Assembly: GCA_963921935.1 (NCBI GenBank)
Contig: OY998175.1
Coordinates: 207,282,655-207,346,654 of the forward strand
Direction of reading: 5' to 3'
DNA length: 64,000 bases
Source: Galeruca laticollis
Taxonomy: Eukaryota > Arthropoda > Insecta > Coleoptera > Chrysomelidae
This document shows, in pieces, positions 53,124-64,000 of this stretch. How positions within the stretch are numbered: the stretch's first letter is position 1; each line of letters opens with the position of its first letter. The position numbers and the translations under genes are program-made. The notes under the pieces are model-generated. The model searched no databases, was not told the origin of the DNA, and was given only the letters and a program-made list of their open reading frames with translations.

Positions 53124-53700
53124 TTAAAGTTCTTGAGCTTTTAATTTTTTTTCTATGATCAGTTTTGAGTTAATTGAAATTTTATGGTACATGCAAGGGT
53201 CAGTTCGGGATTGCTCCATTCCAATTTGTTTGAAGAATGAGTAACTTTTGGTTCCATACACGACTCGCTTGTTTGAGACCATATAATGATTTTTTAAATG
53301 ACAAACTTGATTTGTGTTATCATAACGTACTGGTGAGGTCATATATATCTCTTCTGATATGTGACCTTGCAAAAACGCAGTAACTGCATCCATATGGTCA
53401 ATATCGAGGTTATTTTCTGCTGCTAGTGCAAGTTGATACCTTATTGTGCTGTATCGAACCACAGGAGAGTAGGTTTCTTCAAAATCGATATCTTTTCTTT
53501 GAGCACAACCTTTTATTACCAAACGAGCTTTATACTGAATCATATTGTTATTTTGGAGTTTTGTTTTAAAAACCCATTTACAATTTAAAGCTTTTTTGCC
53601 AGGCGCTAAGTCAACTAACTCCCAAGTACCATTTTCGATAAGAGCTTCATATTCTAAGTGCTTCTTCAACATCTAATGGGTCACCATTAGCTTCTGTTGT
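53124..53700 (-). pseudogene. Copia reverse transcriptase, N-terminal half
   Basis: LIENGTWELVDLAPGKKALN, CKWVFKTKLQNNNMIQYKAR and DFEETYSPVVRYSTIRYQLA are RT blocks. They are followed by DIDHMDAVTAFLQGHISEEI (first catalytic Asp). It ends at the mariner. A frameshift near 53300 precedes HYMVSNKRVVYGTK, and the YxDD block is not seen. Confidence 0.8.
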
Positions 53701-53706
53701 TTCTGA

Positions 53707-56460
53707 ATATCTGTGGTGTTAAGGTAAAAGGGGATAAGTCATATATATTAAGAAATGAGTTACTAGCATGATACGATACTAAACATAAATTTCTATTAAG
53801 GTAAAAAGGATATGAGTCAGTATTTGTGTTACAATGTCGTTAAACTTAAAGTTGCAAATCGAGTCAAGTCAGAAACAATAGGATACTTAAGAACAGTAAA
53901 AGGAGTTAAGTACACTCGTCTCATTATTGGGTACGTAATATTTTTTAATTGTTATGCATAATGAGATAAGTCGACTCATCCATGTGTATTGTTGTACTCC
54001 GTGAGACGCATTTCACGTGCGAAGTTCAAGAGTATTGAACTACGTAAAAAATTATAAATTTGAGTTTCTAGTGTTTAAGAGTATTATAATTCTTGAAAAT
54101 GAACAGAATTAATAAGATAATGTCATTGGCTCTCAATAAATGCCCTGAACGTAAGTATATTGGTTAATAACAATTTTTATTTTTGTAACCTTAGAAATAA
54201 TAATTATTGCAACTCTTGAAAAATTAATAAGATAATATCATTGGCTCTAAATGAAAGTCCTAAACATAAGTATAATTGTTTTATAACAACTTTTATCTTT
54301 CTAACCTTCAAAATAATTATTATTACATTGAATATTGTAGGTAGGTACCTTGTTGACAATTTGTGCAATTTTACTGATTCACAAGGATTTTTATCAGAAA
54401 ACAATCTGGGCAACACGTTGGTGAATATATCCCCTTTGCCGTAAAAAATGTTCCGAAAAAATTAGTTTAGAAAACCAGAAAGCACTTTTTGATGGATTAT
54501 GGGCGTTGGGTGATTACAACAAACGTACGACATATTTGTCATAAGTATCTTTAGATATACCAAAGAAGACCCAACGCATACGTAATACATCAAGCGAACC
54601 TAAACTAAGAAGTACGAATCATATTTACAACTTATGGCACTATGATTGAAGTTTGTAGGGGTTGTTTTCTGAAAACGTTTGGAGTTTCTAATAAATGTGT
54701 GGAGGTGGTAATAGAGAAGGAATCTGTTACAATATCAGGAATTCCAAGCCCTGATAAACGTGGATCACATATGCATCCTAATAAAATAGAGGATGAAGCA
54801 ATGCAGATTATAAAAAATCACATTCGTATCCATTATACGAATCGCATTATAGCCGAAGTCATACTACCATAAATATTTACCGACAGGGCTCTCACTAACA
54901 TTAATGAATCAAATGTGCAAAGAAAAAGTGGCTAATCCCGTATCATACACATATTTTGGAAATGTTTTTCGTTCAATGGGTCTGTCTTTTAAAAAACCCT
55001 CTTTGGCTACCTGCAATACTTGTGACTCATATAAGAGGAAAATTAAACTGGCTTTGCCGCCAGACTCTAAAACTCTGAAGACGGAACATGAGATTCACCA
55101 GCTTGAAGCTTATTCAATGAAAAAGAAAGGAAAAGAAGAGTCCAGCGATGTTAAAAGAGTATTGTTTTGATCCGCAGCAATATCTCGCAACCCCCTTTAT
55201 AAACACTAATATCGTTTTTAATAAACGACTTCTATGGACTTTCAATTTAACAATTTAAGATTGTTACTGCAAAAGAAGATTTTGCTACATGTGGAGCGAA
55301 GATGATGGAGGACGTGGAGCTAAAACCAAATAGCATCGTGTCTATTTCATTTTCTAATGTCATTGTCACCTCATGTAAATGTAGTGACCTTTTACTCCGA
55401 TACATGTGGTGGGTAAAATAAAAATAGCCACGTCACTGCTATGTTTTTAAACATAAGCAAACTGAGAGCAGATTTGCTAATAGATCATTAGTTTTTAGTG
55501 TCAATGGAGTGCGATTCTGTCCATGCCCAAATCGAAAGAAAGAAAAAAGAACTGACATGGCTATACATGTACCGAGAGATTGGTTTAATCTAGTATGAAT
55601 CGCAAGTACAAATATTTCCGTCATAATAATGACAAACGATATGTTTTTGAATTTCGCACAATTGTTTAAAGGGCCATTGCAGCTACGAAATGTAGATTCA
55701 AATGGTGAGAAATTCGTTTGGCATGATTCAGATATAGTGGCCAATACGAATCGGGTGTAATTAAATTTAAAACAAAATTAGATACCACAAACAAATTTCA
55801 AGACCTTTCTTTCTGTCGAAGGGGCAAAGCAAATATATCTTTGAATCATGAGAAATGTTATGAGGAGCAAAAGTGCCCATAAGTCAGGAAAAAAAGAAAG
55901 ACCTGTTAGGTATTCTTCACTTAGTTGACAGTAGTTGCCATGACTTCTACAATCAATTACAAACAAGTAAGTACAAGCGCAAGTGACATAGATCCCGATA
56001 TTGAAGACTTCAATATGATGTTTAGGTTTTTAGTATTTTTTAATTTGTAAGCAAACTCTATTGACTATTGCAATTAATATACTAATTTAAATTGAATCCT
56101 GTTTCAAAATTCCTAAAAAAATTAAAACCATATGATTAATAAGCAAAACAAAACAAAAATGAACATAACATAAAGAGACAAGTGAGTAATATGAACATTA
56201 TATATAATTTTTTCATGATACGGAAAACCGAGACATGTCAATTATTTTAATTAATAATAAATAAAAACAAATTTTAAAACTATGATAAACAAGAGCCAAT
56301 AATGTCAGACAATAATAATTATAAATTTGTACTATATACTTTTTGTATTCTTAATTAAAAAACATTTATCTATTGAAACAAAAGAACGTTTTCTTTATTC
56401 GCCTCTGGTGAAAAGTTGTGCTTATTGACTTATCCTCATTTACCTTAACACCGCAGATAT
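53707..56460 (+). mobile_element. TIR transposon carrying a DUF7869-family gene
   Basis: The left 35 bp and the inverted right 35 bp differ at three sites: CTGYGGTGTTAAGGTAAA followed by WGRGGATAAGTCA, preceded by ATAT on both sides. ATAT at 53707-53710 and 56457-56460 is the likely target duplication; removing the insert restores the copia frame. Variants of the TIR core (TTAAGGTAAAAAGGATATGA at about 53799) recur inside. The plus strand holds a broken DUF7869-type protein. Confidence 0.85.
54642..55170 (+). pseudogene. DUF7869-family protein, N-terminal and central parts
   Basis: First ORF: VCRGCFLKTFGVSNKCVEVV, then IPSPDKRGSHMHPNKIEDEA, IIKNHIRIHYTN. Second ORF: GNVFRSMGLSFKKPSLATCN, TCDSYKRKIKLALP and KTEHEIHQLEAY. 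These match, in order, the N-terminal cysteine motif, the KRG linker and the CNxCD block of the family (compare 27289-28608). A frame break lies between at about 54870. The C-terminal WSDSCGGQN region was not found; sequence after 55170 has only stop-rich frames, so the copy is dead. Confidence 0.75.
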
Positions 56461-57640
56461 AACACATAGTCCTGCATCGCTTTAGGTGGTCTTCACTCGC
56501 GCTGAATTCTCTGAATTGGGACTACATCCTCTGCTGATACTTCTGGGACGTATTCTGAGTCATTATCTTCAGATGTTTCTCTGTCCGAGTACACTGGTTC
56601 AAGATAGTCTTCAGAAGAATCATCTGACGTCTCATCAAGAACACAGGTTCTTCATCTTGTCTGACTGTAACTTCTGGAATGACATAGAAGTGTTTATCTG
56701 GATCAACTATTAGTTTTTCTAATAAAGTGAACCCTTTCGTATTTTCATCAAACTGGACATTGCGAGAGACAAATACTATGTTTTTATTTGTATCGTACAG
56801 CCTGTATGCTTCCGACTCTAAACTGTATCCTACGAAGATACAAGGAGTTGCCTTAGCGTCTAACTTATTTCTTTTCTGGTTATATATATGTGCGTATTGC
56901 TTTACATCCAAATATTTTATCATGTTTTAAGGTTGGTTTCTTACCACTCCATAGTTCTTCTGGTGTTTTCGCTATAGTTTTACTAGGTAAACGATTTAAC
57001 AAATATGCTGATGTGTATACAGCCAAAACTAATTTGGCAACTTTGCTTCAATTAGAAGACATCGAGCTCTTTCAATAAGTGTTCGATTCAGCCTCTCTGC
57101 TTTGCCATTCTGTTCAGGAGTATATGGACAAGTAAGCTGATGTTGTATACCTGCAGTTTTGATCAAATTCTTGAATTCGTTTGAGCAATATTCCCCAACA
57201 TTGTCAGTTCGTATACACTTTATTTTTTCACCTGTTTAAGTTTCAACAAATCTTTTATAAGTATTGAAAAAATCTATTACTTGGTTCTTATTCTTCAAAA
57301 AATATACGGTTGTATGATGTGTATAATCGTCAAGGAAAGTAAATACATATCGAGAACCAGATAGTGACTTATCCTGCATCGGTCCACACAAATCCGAATG
57401 TATCAACTCCAAATATCGTGACGATTGACTCTTACTTGTATCAAAAGGAAAACGGTGACTTTTTTCTAATACGCATGTTTTGCATACATAGTTCGGATAG
57501 AAATTATCCGAGAAATCTAAGCCATATACCAGTCCCTTTTTATTGTATTTAAACTCCTTGGGTTTACATGCGCTACGCCTATGCCATAGATTGCATTCTT
57601 TTTCTGCATTGCTGAACCAGACGGAACCATTATTTTGTGA
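56461..57640 (-). pseudogene. Copia integrase
   Basis: From right to left: LWHRRSACKPKEFKYN and YVCKTCVLEKSHRFPFDTSK (zinc-binding pre-integrase), then YLELIHSDLCGPMQD (first Asp), FTFLDDYTHHTTVYFLKNKN, KCIRTDNVGEYCSNEFKNLI (second Asp) and CPYTPEQNGKAERLNRTLIE (Glu). The C-terminal ORF 56522-56923 reads KLDAKATPCIFVGYSLESEA. One stop falls after RFVET and several frame breaks are present. Confidence 0.85.
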
Positions 57641-57659
57641 TGGAACTAAATCCTAAACA

Positions 57660-58680
57660 GGTTATTTTCTGAATTAGCTATAGCTATGAGTTTGTTATTA
57701 CCATTGTAAATTTTAGCTCCATTAGAGTTAAATATTACCTTTACTCACTATTTGACTAACTGACAATAAATTCATTTTTAATTCGGAAATAAAATATACA
57801 TCGTGTAGGCTCCGTACACATTTCTTCATTATTTGCAGTGATAACAGTCAACTTTGCCACGACTTGTCATTTTTGTCCTGCACTGCGAACACTGATAATA
57901 ATGTAGAGTCAGATTGTCTTAACCTTTTATCTCCGGTATCCGATTTTTTATCTACAGGATTTTTTTTCTTGTCGCACTGGCTTGCAAAATGTCCATACTC
58001 GTTACAGTTCAAACAACGTACTCCTTTTTTGTTTTTCTATACAGTCTGCGTAGCTTTTTTAAAGTTGAACCACTGGTACCATACATGGCCATGCACTGAC
58101 TTGTTTTCACAACTCGGAGCTACTGATATATCCTGAAGCAACTTGGTTTTGATCGAGTCTGCTGTTACACTGGAGTGCCTGAACTTTTGATCCCCATTAT
58201 CATTGGCTTATACCATTCTGGTAGACCAGCTAACAAAATTGTACCTATCCATTCGTCACTAACTGTTATTAAGCCAATATTTGACAAAACTTATGAGCGG
58301 CAGTTACAATAACGGTGTTAACATATCCCTCAACAGAATCACTATTTTCTAGAGTTGTTGTTATCAGTATACGTAGTAAACCAACACGTCTTGTAAGACC
58401 TGAATCTTCGAAGGCATCTTCTAAATTGTCCCATGCTTCCTTGGCAGTTTTTGTGTTCTGAACATGGACATAATTCAGCGGATCAACGAGAAGTATGATT
58501 TTCGACCTGGCCTTAGTGATTTTTTTGACATCGGTATCCGTACCAAGTACTGAATCCCACAATTCCTCGTGCTCTAAAAATAAGTTTGTACGGCGAACTT
58601 CCATGTATCGTAATTCTCACGACGTTTAAGCCTTTCAATGGACGGCTTCTGATACGACGACATGTTTCAGAGTTCGGAAA
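57660..58680 (-). pseudogene. Copia gag and protease region
   Basis: Gag starts near 58661 with MSSYQKPSIERLKRRENYDT and continues in ORF 58269-58604 (LWDSVLGTDTDVKKITKARS, TKTAKEAWDNLEDAFEDSGL). The zinc knuckle VRCLNCNEYGHFASQC (about 57985-58035) has C-x2-C-x4-H-x4-C. The protease part has HDVYFISELKMNLLSVSQIV near 57760. Frames change repeatedly. Confidence 0.8.
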
Positions 58681-58738
58681 TTTATTTAACACTTTACCAC
58701 ACTATTCTGAAAGCCTGTTTTCTGGGCCCATAACCTTT

Positions 58739-58967
58739 TGTTGTAAATGCAAATATTGGGATGGATATTCCTTTTTACTTGGTATGATTATATACCTTTT
58801 TATTAATTAAAGCAATAAACAAAATCTATAATCTACTAGACAAGTATTTTATATTCTAATATATATGACATTACATTTACTGATAGTTCTTATTCAACCG
58901 ACTAGATTGTATCTAGTCAACGCCAGAGAACACTAAAGTAATAGATTATTTCAAATTTACTTCAACA
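58739..58967 (-). repeat. 5' LTR of copia element 1
   Basis: 229 bp; adjoins the tRNA-iMet-type primer site at 58722-58735. Confidence 0.88.
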
Positions 58968-59580
58968 ATTTTTGTATCCCAAAATACTTACGAGAGGAGC
59001 ACTGGATGTAGAAGTGGAAAATACCAATGGCATAAAACCAATTAGACAGGTTTATTTCAAGTAATATTTTTGCATCAAAAGTACAAAAGTTGTAGAACGT
59101 GTTAAGGTCTATAAAAATCTAATTAACTTTTTAGCTTCAGATCAAAAACAAAGGAAATAGGATTTTTTTTTCAAAAGCTGCATTGAAATTTTTCCAAAGC
59201 CTAAAAATTAAATTAAGTGTATCACTATAAAGTTCCTTCATAATCAAAATTTACCGATTTAAAAGTAAATACATATTCATTTACTAAATGTGTGATCCTT
59301 TTCTTCTGTGGCAGGTTCAGTGAGGTTCGGCTTTAGTTTGCCTCTGGACTCTGATTATATTTTGTTAGATAGGTTTTATTATTAGAATGGATTAACCAAG
59401 TCACAATTTGCGGAAAAAAATACCTTTTGAAATAATTTTCTACAAAATTAGTTACATTTGACAATAAATTTAGTTAACTTGCTTTGTTTTTTTGGTTCAA
59501 ATAATATGAATTGTGATATTTAACTAACCTTGGGTGTGGAAATACCAAAGAAACTATTATTTATCTATTTTCAATAAATA
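58968..59580. other. Spacer between two copia elements
   Basis: A/T-rich, without an ORF or repeat that I recognise. Confidence 0.3.
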
Positions 59581-61372
59581 TGTTAAGTAAAATTAGGAAA
59601 TCCGCAATATTATGCTGAGGCTTCCTATTCATAGATGGCGCTACAGTCTGTATGTCGTAGCAGGTTGTTGTGTCTGCATATAATTATTGTTAATTCGATT
59701 AATAAATTAATCTGTAAACTAATAATAAGCTTTTAATTACCCACATCAATCAGGTTATGGGCCCAGGACTATTCCTTGGGTAAACTGTGGATAATTTTTC
59801 TTATCGTATAATGGCATCAAAGACTAGGACATGCTGGAAAAAAACTTTGAGGCAACTTGGATTAGGTGTTCCCAAAAAGATTTGTCCTAATTGTACGGAA
59901 GGAAAAGCTACAAGGCCAACATTCTAACCAAATGAAAAACGTGCACACATATAGGAGAACTTGTGCACAGTGACCTATGCGGACCAATAACGCCTTGTAC
60001 AAAATAACTGGAGGAAAATATTATCAGGTAATCTTGGATGATTTTTCACATTTCCTTATTGTAAAAATTTTGGAAAACAAAAATGAAGCCGAAGAAAATA
60101 TAATTGATTATATTTATGAAACTGATAGACAATTTGATGTTAAAATTAAAAGTTTTCGTTTGGACAATGGTGGTGAATTCACATCACGTAATTTTAAAGA
60201 TTTTCCCAAAAGTATTAAGGGCATTCATTTAGAATCTACTATGTCCTATAGTCCGCAGATGAATGGTAAAGCAGAACGCATGAACCGAACCCTTTTGAAT
60301 ATGGTCAGGACCAAGATTATCGACACAGATGTACCCATCAAGACACTGTGGGGAGAAGCTTTAATGTGCCACCAGTATACAAATTAAATAGAACACCTAC
60401 TTGCGTCCTCGGTAAAGGGGAAACCCATCACAAAAATGGAATGGCCGTAATGATATTAGTAAACTAAAAGTTTTTGATTGTCGAGCATGGTATGTTCAAC
60501 TACCAAGGGAAAATAAACTTGAACTAAAGGCGACAAAAGCTGTGATGGTGGTATACTGTGGCGGTGGCTATAGACACAAGTTCAGGGACGTACGTTTTGA
60601 CGAAATTATTTTAGAATATAAACAAAATCATGATAATAGAAATGAAGAAAAAGTTGAATCAAAAATTCAACTATATGAATTAAACAATGAAGAAACAGAT
60701 GAAGCGGAATTTCATGATGCAGAAGACCCAAGAGAAGAAAACAGAGAGGATGTTATGACGAGAGCGAAGAAGAAATTGAAAATGACAACGACGAAGTAAT
60801 GGGAAATGAAACTCAAACTAGAAGTGGAAGAAAAATTAAAATACCAAATCATCTAGATGGATATAAAATTTATGAAGCTTATTGTTATTGTCTGAATCAT
60901 ATGAAGAGCCGAAGGCCTATACTGAAGCCAAAAAGTGTCCAGAGTGAAATGAAGCAATCCAAAGAGAATTAAATGCACATCAAAAGATGAATACTCCAGC
61001 TCAAATATCAAATAATAAGATTGCAATAGACAGCCGTTGGGTTTTTAAATTAAAAGAAGATGGCACTAAAAGAACCGATTAATGGCTAGAGGCTTCCAAG
61101 AACCATATGAAATTGGCGGTGAGATTATTACGCACCAGTTAGAAGGCTCTCAACAATACGAATTCTTGTGTCTATAGCAGTACAGAAAGACTGGAACTTA
61201 GAACAAGCAGATGTGCCTACTGCATTTTTAAATGGTCAGCTGGACAAAAAAATATATATTGAAAGGCCTGAATGACTAAAAAGCGACTCGAACTATTTTA
61301 AACTTAATAGAGCATTATATGGATTGAGAAGTGCTCTAAAGTGCTGGAATATTAAATTCAATGAAGTCATGT
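59581..61372 (+). mobile_element. Ty1/copia element 2, 5' LTR and pol remnants
   Basis: LTR 59581-59745 starts TGTTAAGTAAAATTAGG and ends ACCCACA. The primer site GGTTATGGGCCCAG (59753-59766) is the same iMet type as in copia element 1. Gag is deleted: integrase text begins about 45 bp after the primer site. The RT is cut at 61372 by another LTR element. Sequence differs from copia element 1, so it is a separate family. Confidence 0.85.
59811..61372 (+). pseudogene. Copia element 2 integrase and reverse transcriptase remnants
   Basis: WHQRLGHAGKKTLRQLGLGV and CPNCTEGKATRP form the pre-integrase domain. YQVILDDFSHFLIVKILENK, SFRLDNGGEFTSRNFKDF and MSYSPQMNGKAERMNRTLLN carry the integrase Asp/Asp/Glu blocks (ORF 59977-60387). 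After a degraded charged linker, RT text follows: IDSRWVFKLKEDGTKR, RRLSTIRILVSIAVQKDWNL and EQADVPTAFLNGQLDKKIYI. It ends with NRALYGLRSALKCW. Frames change near 60390, 60800, 61080 and 61275. Confidence 0.85.
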
Positions 61373-62283
61373 TGTAACGCGAGAAATTCGCCGAGCTGTC
61401 GTAAATTTAATATTGGCTAACCTGTCGACTGGGAGAAGTCACAGCGCTCTCGGTACGTAGTTAAAAATTTCAGTCCTGCATTTGCCGTCAAGGTGTAAAC
61501 ACACATTTTTCAACTTAAAATTTTTGCATGTGCTCTGGGAGCCATAAGCATTTTACTAAAAAACCCGACAATTCCGACGTAGGGAAAGAAAAATACGGCT
61601 GAAACCAACAACTGGCAGCTCCGACCCGATAGGCTTCTGGTCCAGAATCGGCCGATGACAGTGGATTCCAGAAGAAATTAGAGGAATTGCGTAATTGTGG
61701 TAAATTTCCGTAGACGGCGTAGTTCGAAGGATTCATTATAGAGGGGGGTTTTTGTATGTGGATATTAAAATCACTTATTGGAATTTAATGAGCCAGTGAG
61801 ACCAGTTCCAGGAGAGCTGGAATAGTCTGGAGCAACATTAGTTCCTGTTCTTGTGCCGGTAAAGGATAAGTGAACAGTTTTCCTTCTCTTACTTCTTCAA
61901 ACTCATTAGTAAATTCACATTTATGCTTCACATATTACCGTTTTTTTTATATTAAGTTTTATTTCTTTTTTTCTTGCGGCAATTACTATAATCTCGCTTA
62001 CACTTGTATTTTGTATTTAAAAATTTGAAATCTTTGCTCATAGTTTAAGATACGCTAGAACACTACGGTACGTACCTAGTATTGCGATATTTAGTGGTTT
62101 TTTACCTATTTCTAATGGTTTTATGTATATAACTTGCGCCGTACATAATTTTGAGTTGTATTTTCTCTAGCAACGCTAAACTCGTTACTATTTAAATTTT
62201 TGGCTTATGCAATATTTATATTTATATTGATGTTGGTATAAATTGCGGAAGTGTGGACCCTTGTAACTATACATTGTTGATTT

Positions 62284-62354
<71 letters not shown>

Positions 62355-62869
62355 CGTTGTATTTATGGAATATGGTACATGAACAATTTGGTCGATTCTC
62401 TAGAATTTTAGAATTGAAATATCGGTGTAGTGTGGGGCCCTCAGCTCTTCTGCACCCTGAGATTACAGCCTTCAGCTGAGCTCAGACGTTATTTGTAATA
62501 TTTTTTTGGTAGTGACATTGTAATAAATGTATTGAAAAGAGACCTTTGGTCCACCAAGACTAATTAAATCTTCAATCAGGGGATACTTGCTGACTTTTAT
62601 TTACTTATGATAATTTACCTATCAGATTAACCTTTGGAGTGTGTAGTGTGTGTTGTTAACCCACTGAGGAGTTGTGGGCTAACTTAGGAAGTCTTGGGTG
62701 CTTGCCAAAACTTCTCTGGCGGCCTTTTTGTATACTTAATAATTTTTTGAAGAATCCACCCTTTCTTCGACTCGAAGCTAGTCGACTGGCGAGCACGGGT
62801 TGTACCACGTGAGACAACCCGCATACCTATAACGAGCACTGTGAGGGTTTGTAGGTTTTTCTCGTTATA
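61373..62869 (+). repeat. 5' LTR, about 1.5 kb, with (TA)n run
   Basis: The LTR contains an uninterrupted TA microsatellite at 62286-62351. The right limit is inferred from the primer site. Confidence 0.6.
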
Positions 62870-63094
62870 TGTTTTTGGCGCCCAACGTGGGGCCGTTAGT
62901 AATTTTTTTTTGTGTCAGCAATACATATCCCGTAATTTAAACTTAAACTTTTAAAATTAAATTTTTTTTAGCATCTTTGATTAAACTTAAACTTTAAAAA
63001 TCAAAATTTTACTTGTAGCCATTTGATTAAACTTGAACTTTTGATAAGTTAGATTTGTAGATATATTTTAATTTTTTTTTGCTTTTTTTAGCTA

Positions 63095-63800
63095 TTGGCT
63101 GCACCAGATTTAAGTGGATTTTGTAGGAAATCTGGGGCTTGCTTCAATTTTGAGGGTAATTGTTTTATTGGGGCGTACCTGGAAATAATTTCCCTTAATA
63201 TGTTTTGATTGTGCCAGATTTAAGTGTTTTTAGTACATCTGGGGTTGTGTTCAATTCGAAGGGAATTGTTTTACTGGACGTAATTTGTAAACAACATACC
63301 TCATTCTGTGAGACTATAATAGATATCAAACTGAAAATTTTATGGTAGAAATCGGACAAAAGCTCATTGGCTCGTGGGCAACCGTTATTTTCTTTTCATA
63401 CTGATTGATGATTGGAATTTTGGAAAATTCAATATTGTAAATTTTATCTTTTTTAAACTTTGATAAATTTTCAACTTTTTCTTAGAAACTTAGTCATTGT
63501 AGATTTAACTTCAGTTATTGTGTCTTTTGTAATTTATTGCACCGGATTTAATTGGGTTTTTATAGTAAATCTGGGGATTGCTTAACTTTGAAGGTAATTG
63601 TTTCAATTGTGGGCGCAACCTGGAAATAATTTCTCTTAATTAGTTATTGATAGTGCCAGATTTAAGTGTTTGTAGTAAATCTGGGGTTTGAGGTCTTGAA
63701 GGGAATTGTTTTATGGGGCGTAAGTGGTAAACAATTTACCGAATTTGGTTGAGCAGTGTTAAATATTAAATTGAAGTTTTAATACAGGAAACGGACAAAT
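63095..63800 (+). repeat. Leader repeats, about 110 bp, four copies in two pairs
   Basis: Units start at GCACCAGATTTAAG (63101), GTGCCAGATTTAAG (63210), GCACCGGATTTAAT (63539) and GTGCCAGATTTAAG (63652). Each is followed by TAGTAAATCTGGGG-like and GGGAATTGTTTTA words. The pairs are 438-442 bp apart. Confidence 0.8.
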
Positions 63801-64000
63801 TGTTCATTGTTTGATGTGCTCTGTTTTTTTTTCTTCTTTTTCAGGTAGCAAGTGTATAAGAAGATTCCTGATATTGATATTATTGTTTGAATAAAAATTT
63901 GTAATTTTGAAAATTTTATTTGATTATCTATTGTATAATATTTGTAATTTATAGAAATTGTAAATTTAAAAGGTGAGTTACATATTGGGTCATACTGTGT

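Larger units (their letters stand above)
50751..58967 (-). mobile_element. Ty1/copia retrotransposon with two nested transposons
   Basis: LTRs 50751-50978 and 58739-58967 begin TGTTGTAAA and end TTTACTTCAACA. A purine tract (AGGGAGGG on minus) abuts the left LTR. The primer site GGTTATGGGCCCAG abuts the right one on the minus strand and matches the anticodon region of initiator tRNA-Met, as in Drosophila copia. Without the mariner (1.3 kb) and the DUF7869 transposon (2.7 kb) it is about 4.1 kb. Flanks contain ATTTT(T) on both sides; poly-T slippage blurs the duplication. Confidence 0.9.
61373..64000 (+). mobile_element. LTR retrotransposon, 5' LTR and leader, runs off the window
   Basis: The LTR starts TGTAACGCGAG in the middle of the copia RT and probably ends near 62869 (CTCGTTATA, the inverted echo of TGTAACG). 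The primer site TGGCGCCCAACGTGGGGC (62876-62893) matches the 3' end of tRNA-Lys(CUU). The leader after it has no long ORF up to the window end. The family, gypsy or BEL, cannot be decided here. Confidence 0.75.

Noticed and set aside
61515..61736. 73-codon minus-strand ORF
   Set aside because: It falls in the LTR of the last element and has no motif.
62286..62351. Long TA run as a possible origin or structured site
   Set aside because: A simple microsatellite within an LTR is the plainer explanation.

Overview
The window is AT-rich eukaryotic DNA with GT-AG introns, and every recognisable element belongs to an arthropod-type repertoire. It looks like an insect, possibly a beetle, though the sequence alone does not fix the order. 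Almost all of it is nested, decaying transposable elements (TEs). Two host genes stand out: the last two exons of a PQ-loop transporter of the SLC66A2/PQLC1 type (13840-14305, +) and a complete three-exon TIM21 mitochondrial import gene (49838-50658, +). A third host-derived piece is a USP-type deubiquitinase pseudogene (450-923, +).

Layout. 1-7149: an unknown ORF fragment, the USP pseudogene, a DUF4817-type Tc1/mariner-like element, a Crypton-like fragment, and an intron-containing DDE transposon. 7150-13722: a very large foldback element upstream of the SLC66A2 exons, split by a head-to-head pair of Penelope-like elements (PLEs) flanked by the hexamer GCTTTT. Both outer PLE ends carry a hammerhead-ribozyme-like core. 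15161-15712: a 258-bp-arm palindrome with a related, mutated core. 15808-20824: a Ty3/gypsy element with paired 464-bp LTRs and a 4-bp target duplication; its middle holds a LINE ORF1-like segment in frame with gag. 20906-28930: one non-LTR retrotransposon broken into five pieces by a TIR element, a P/THAP9-like insertion, a deleted copia element and a DUF7869-family ORF. 30030-35095: a Jockey-like LINE split by a pogo/Tigger-like element with a clear TA duplication. 36537-41942: an outer TIR element containing an inner element with a decayed six-exon DUF4806 gene and a transposase N-terminus.

42423-48420: a 5'-truncated gypsy carrying a hAT-type element with an 8-bp duplication in its LTR-like end, a 1.6-kb unknown insertion with CTGG duplications, and a 470-bp TIR element. 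50751-58967: a copia element inserted 27 bp after the TIM21 poly(A) signal, itself holding a nearly intact mariner and a TIR transposon that encodes a DUF7869-family protein. 59581-61372: a second, deleted copia in plus orientation. 61373-64000: the long 5' LTR and leader of another LTR element, primed by tRNA-Lys and running off the window.

The most interesting result is that DUF7869-family coding sequence occurs twice here, each time inside another transposon, and once between clear 31-35-bp TIRs with a likely ATAT duplication. That supports a mobile-element origin for the family. Other notable points are the PLE inverted pair inserted as a unit, the gypsy/LINE ORF1 chimera, and a long in-frame ORF after the SLC66A2 stop codon. 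All family names come from reading translations by eye; no database search was run.
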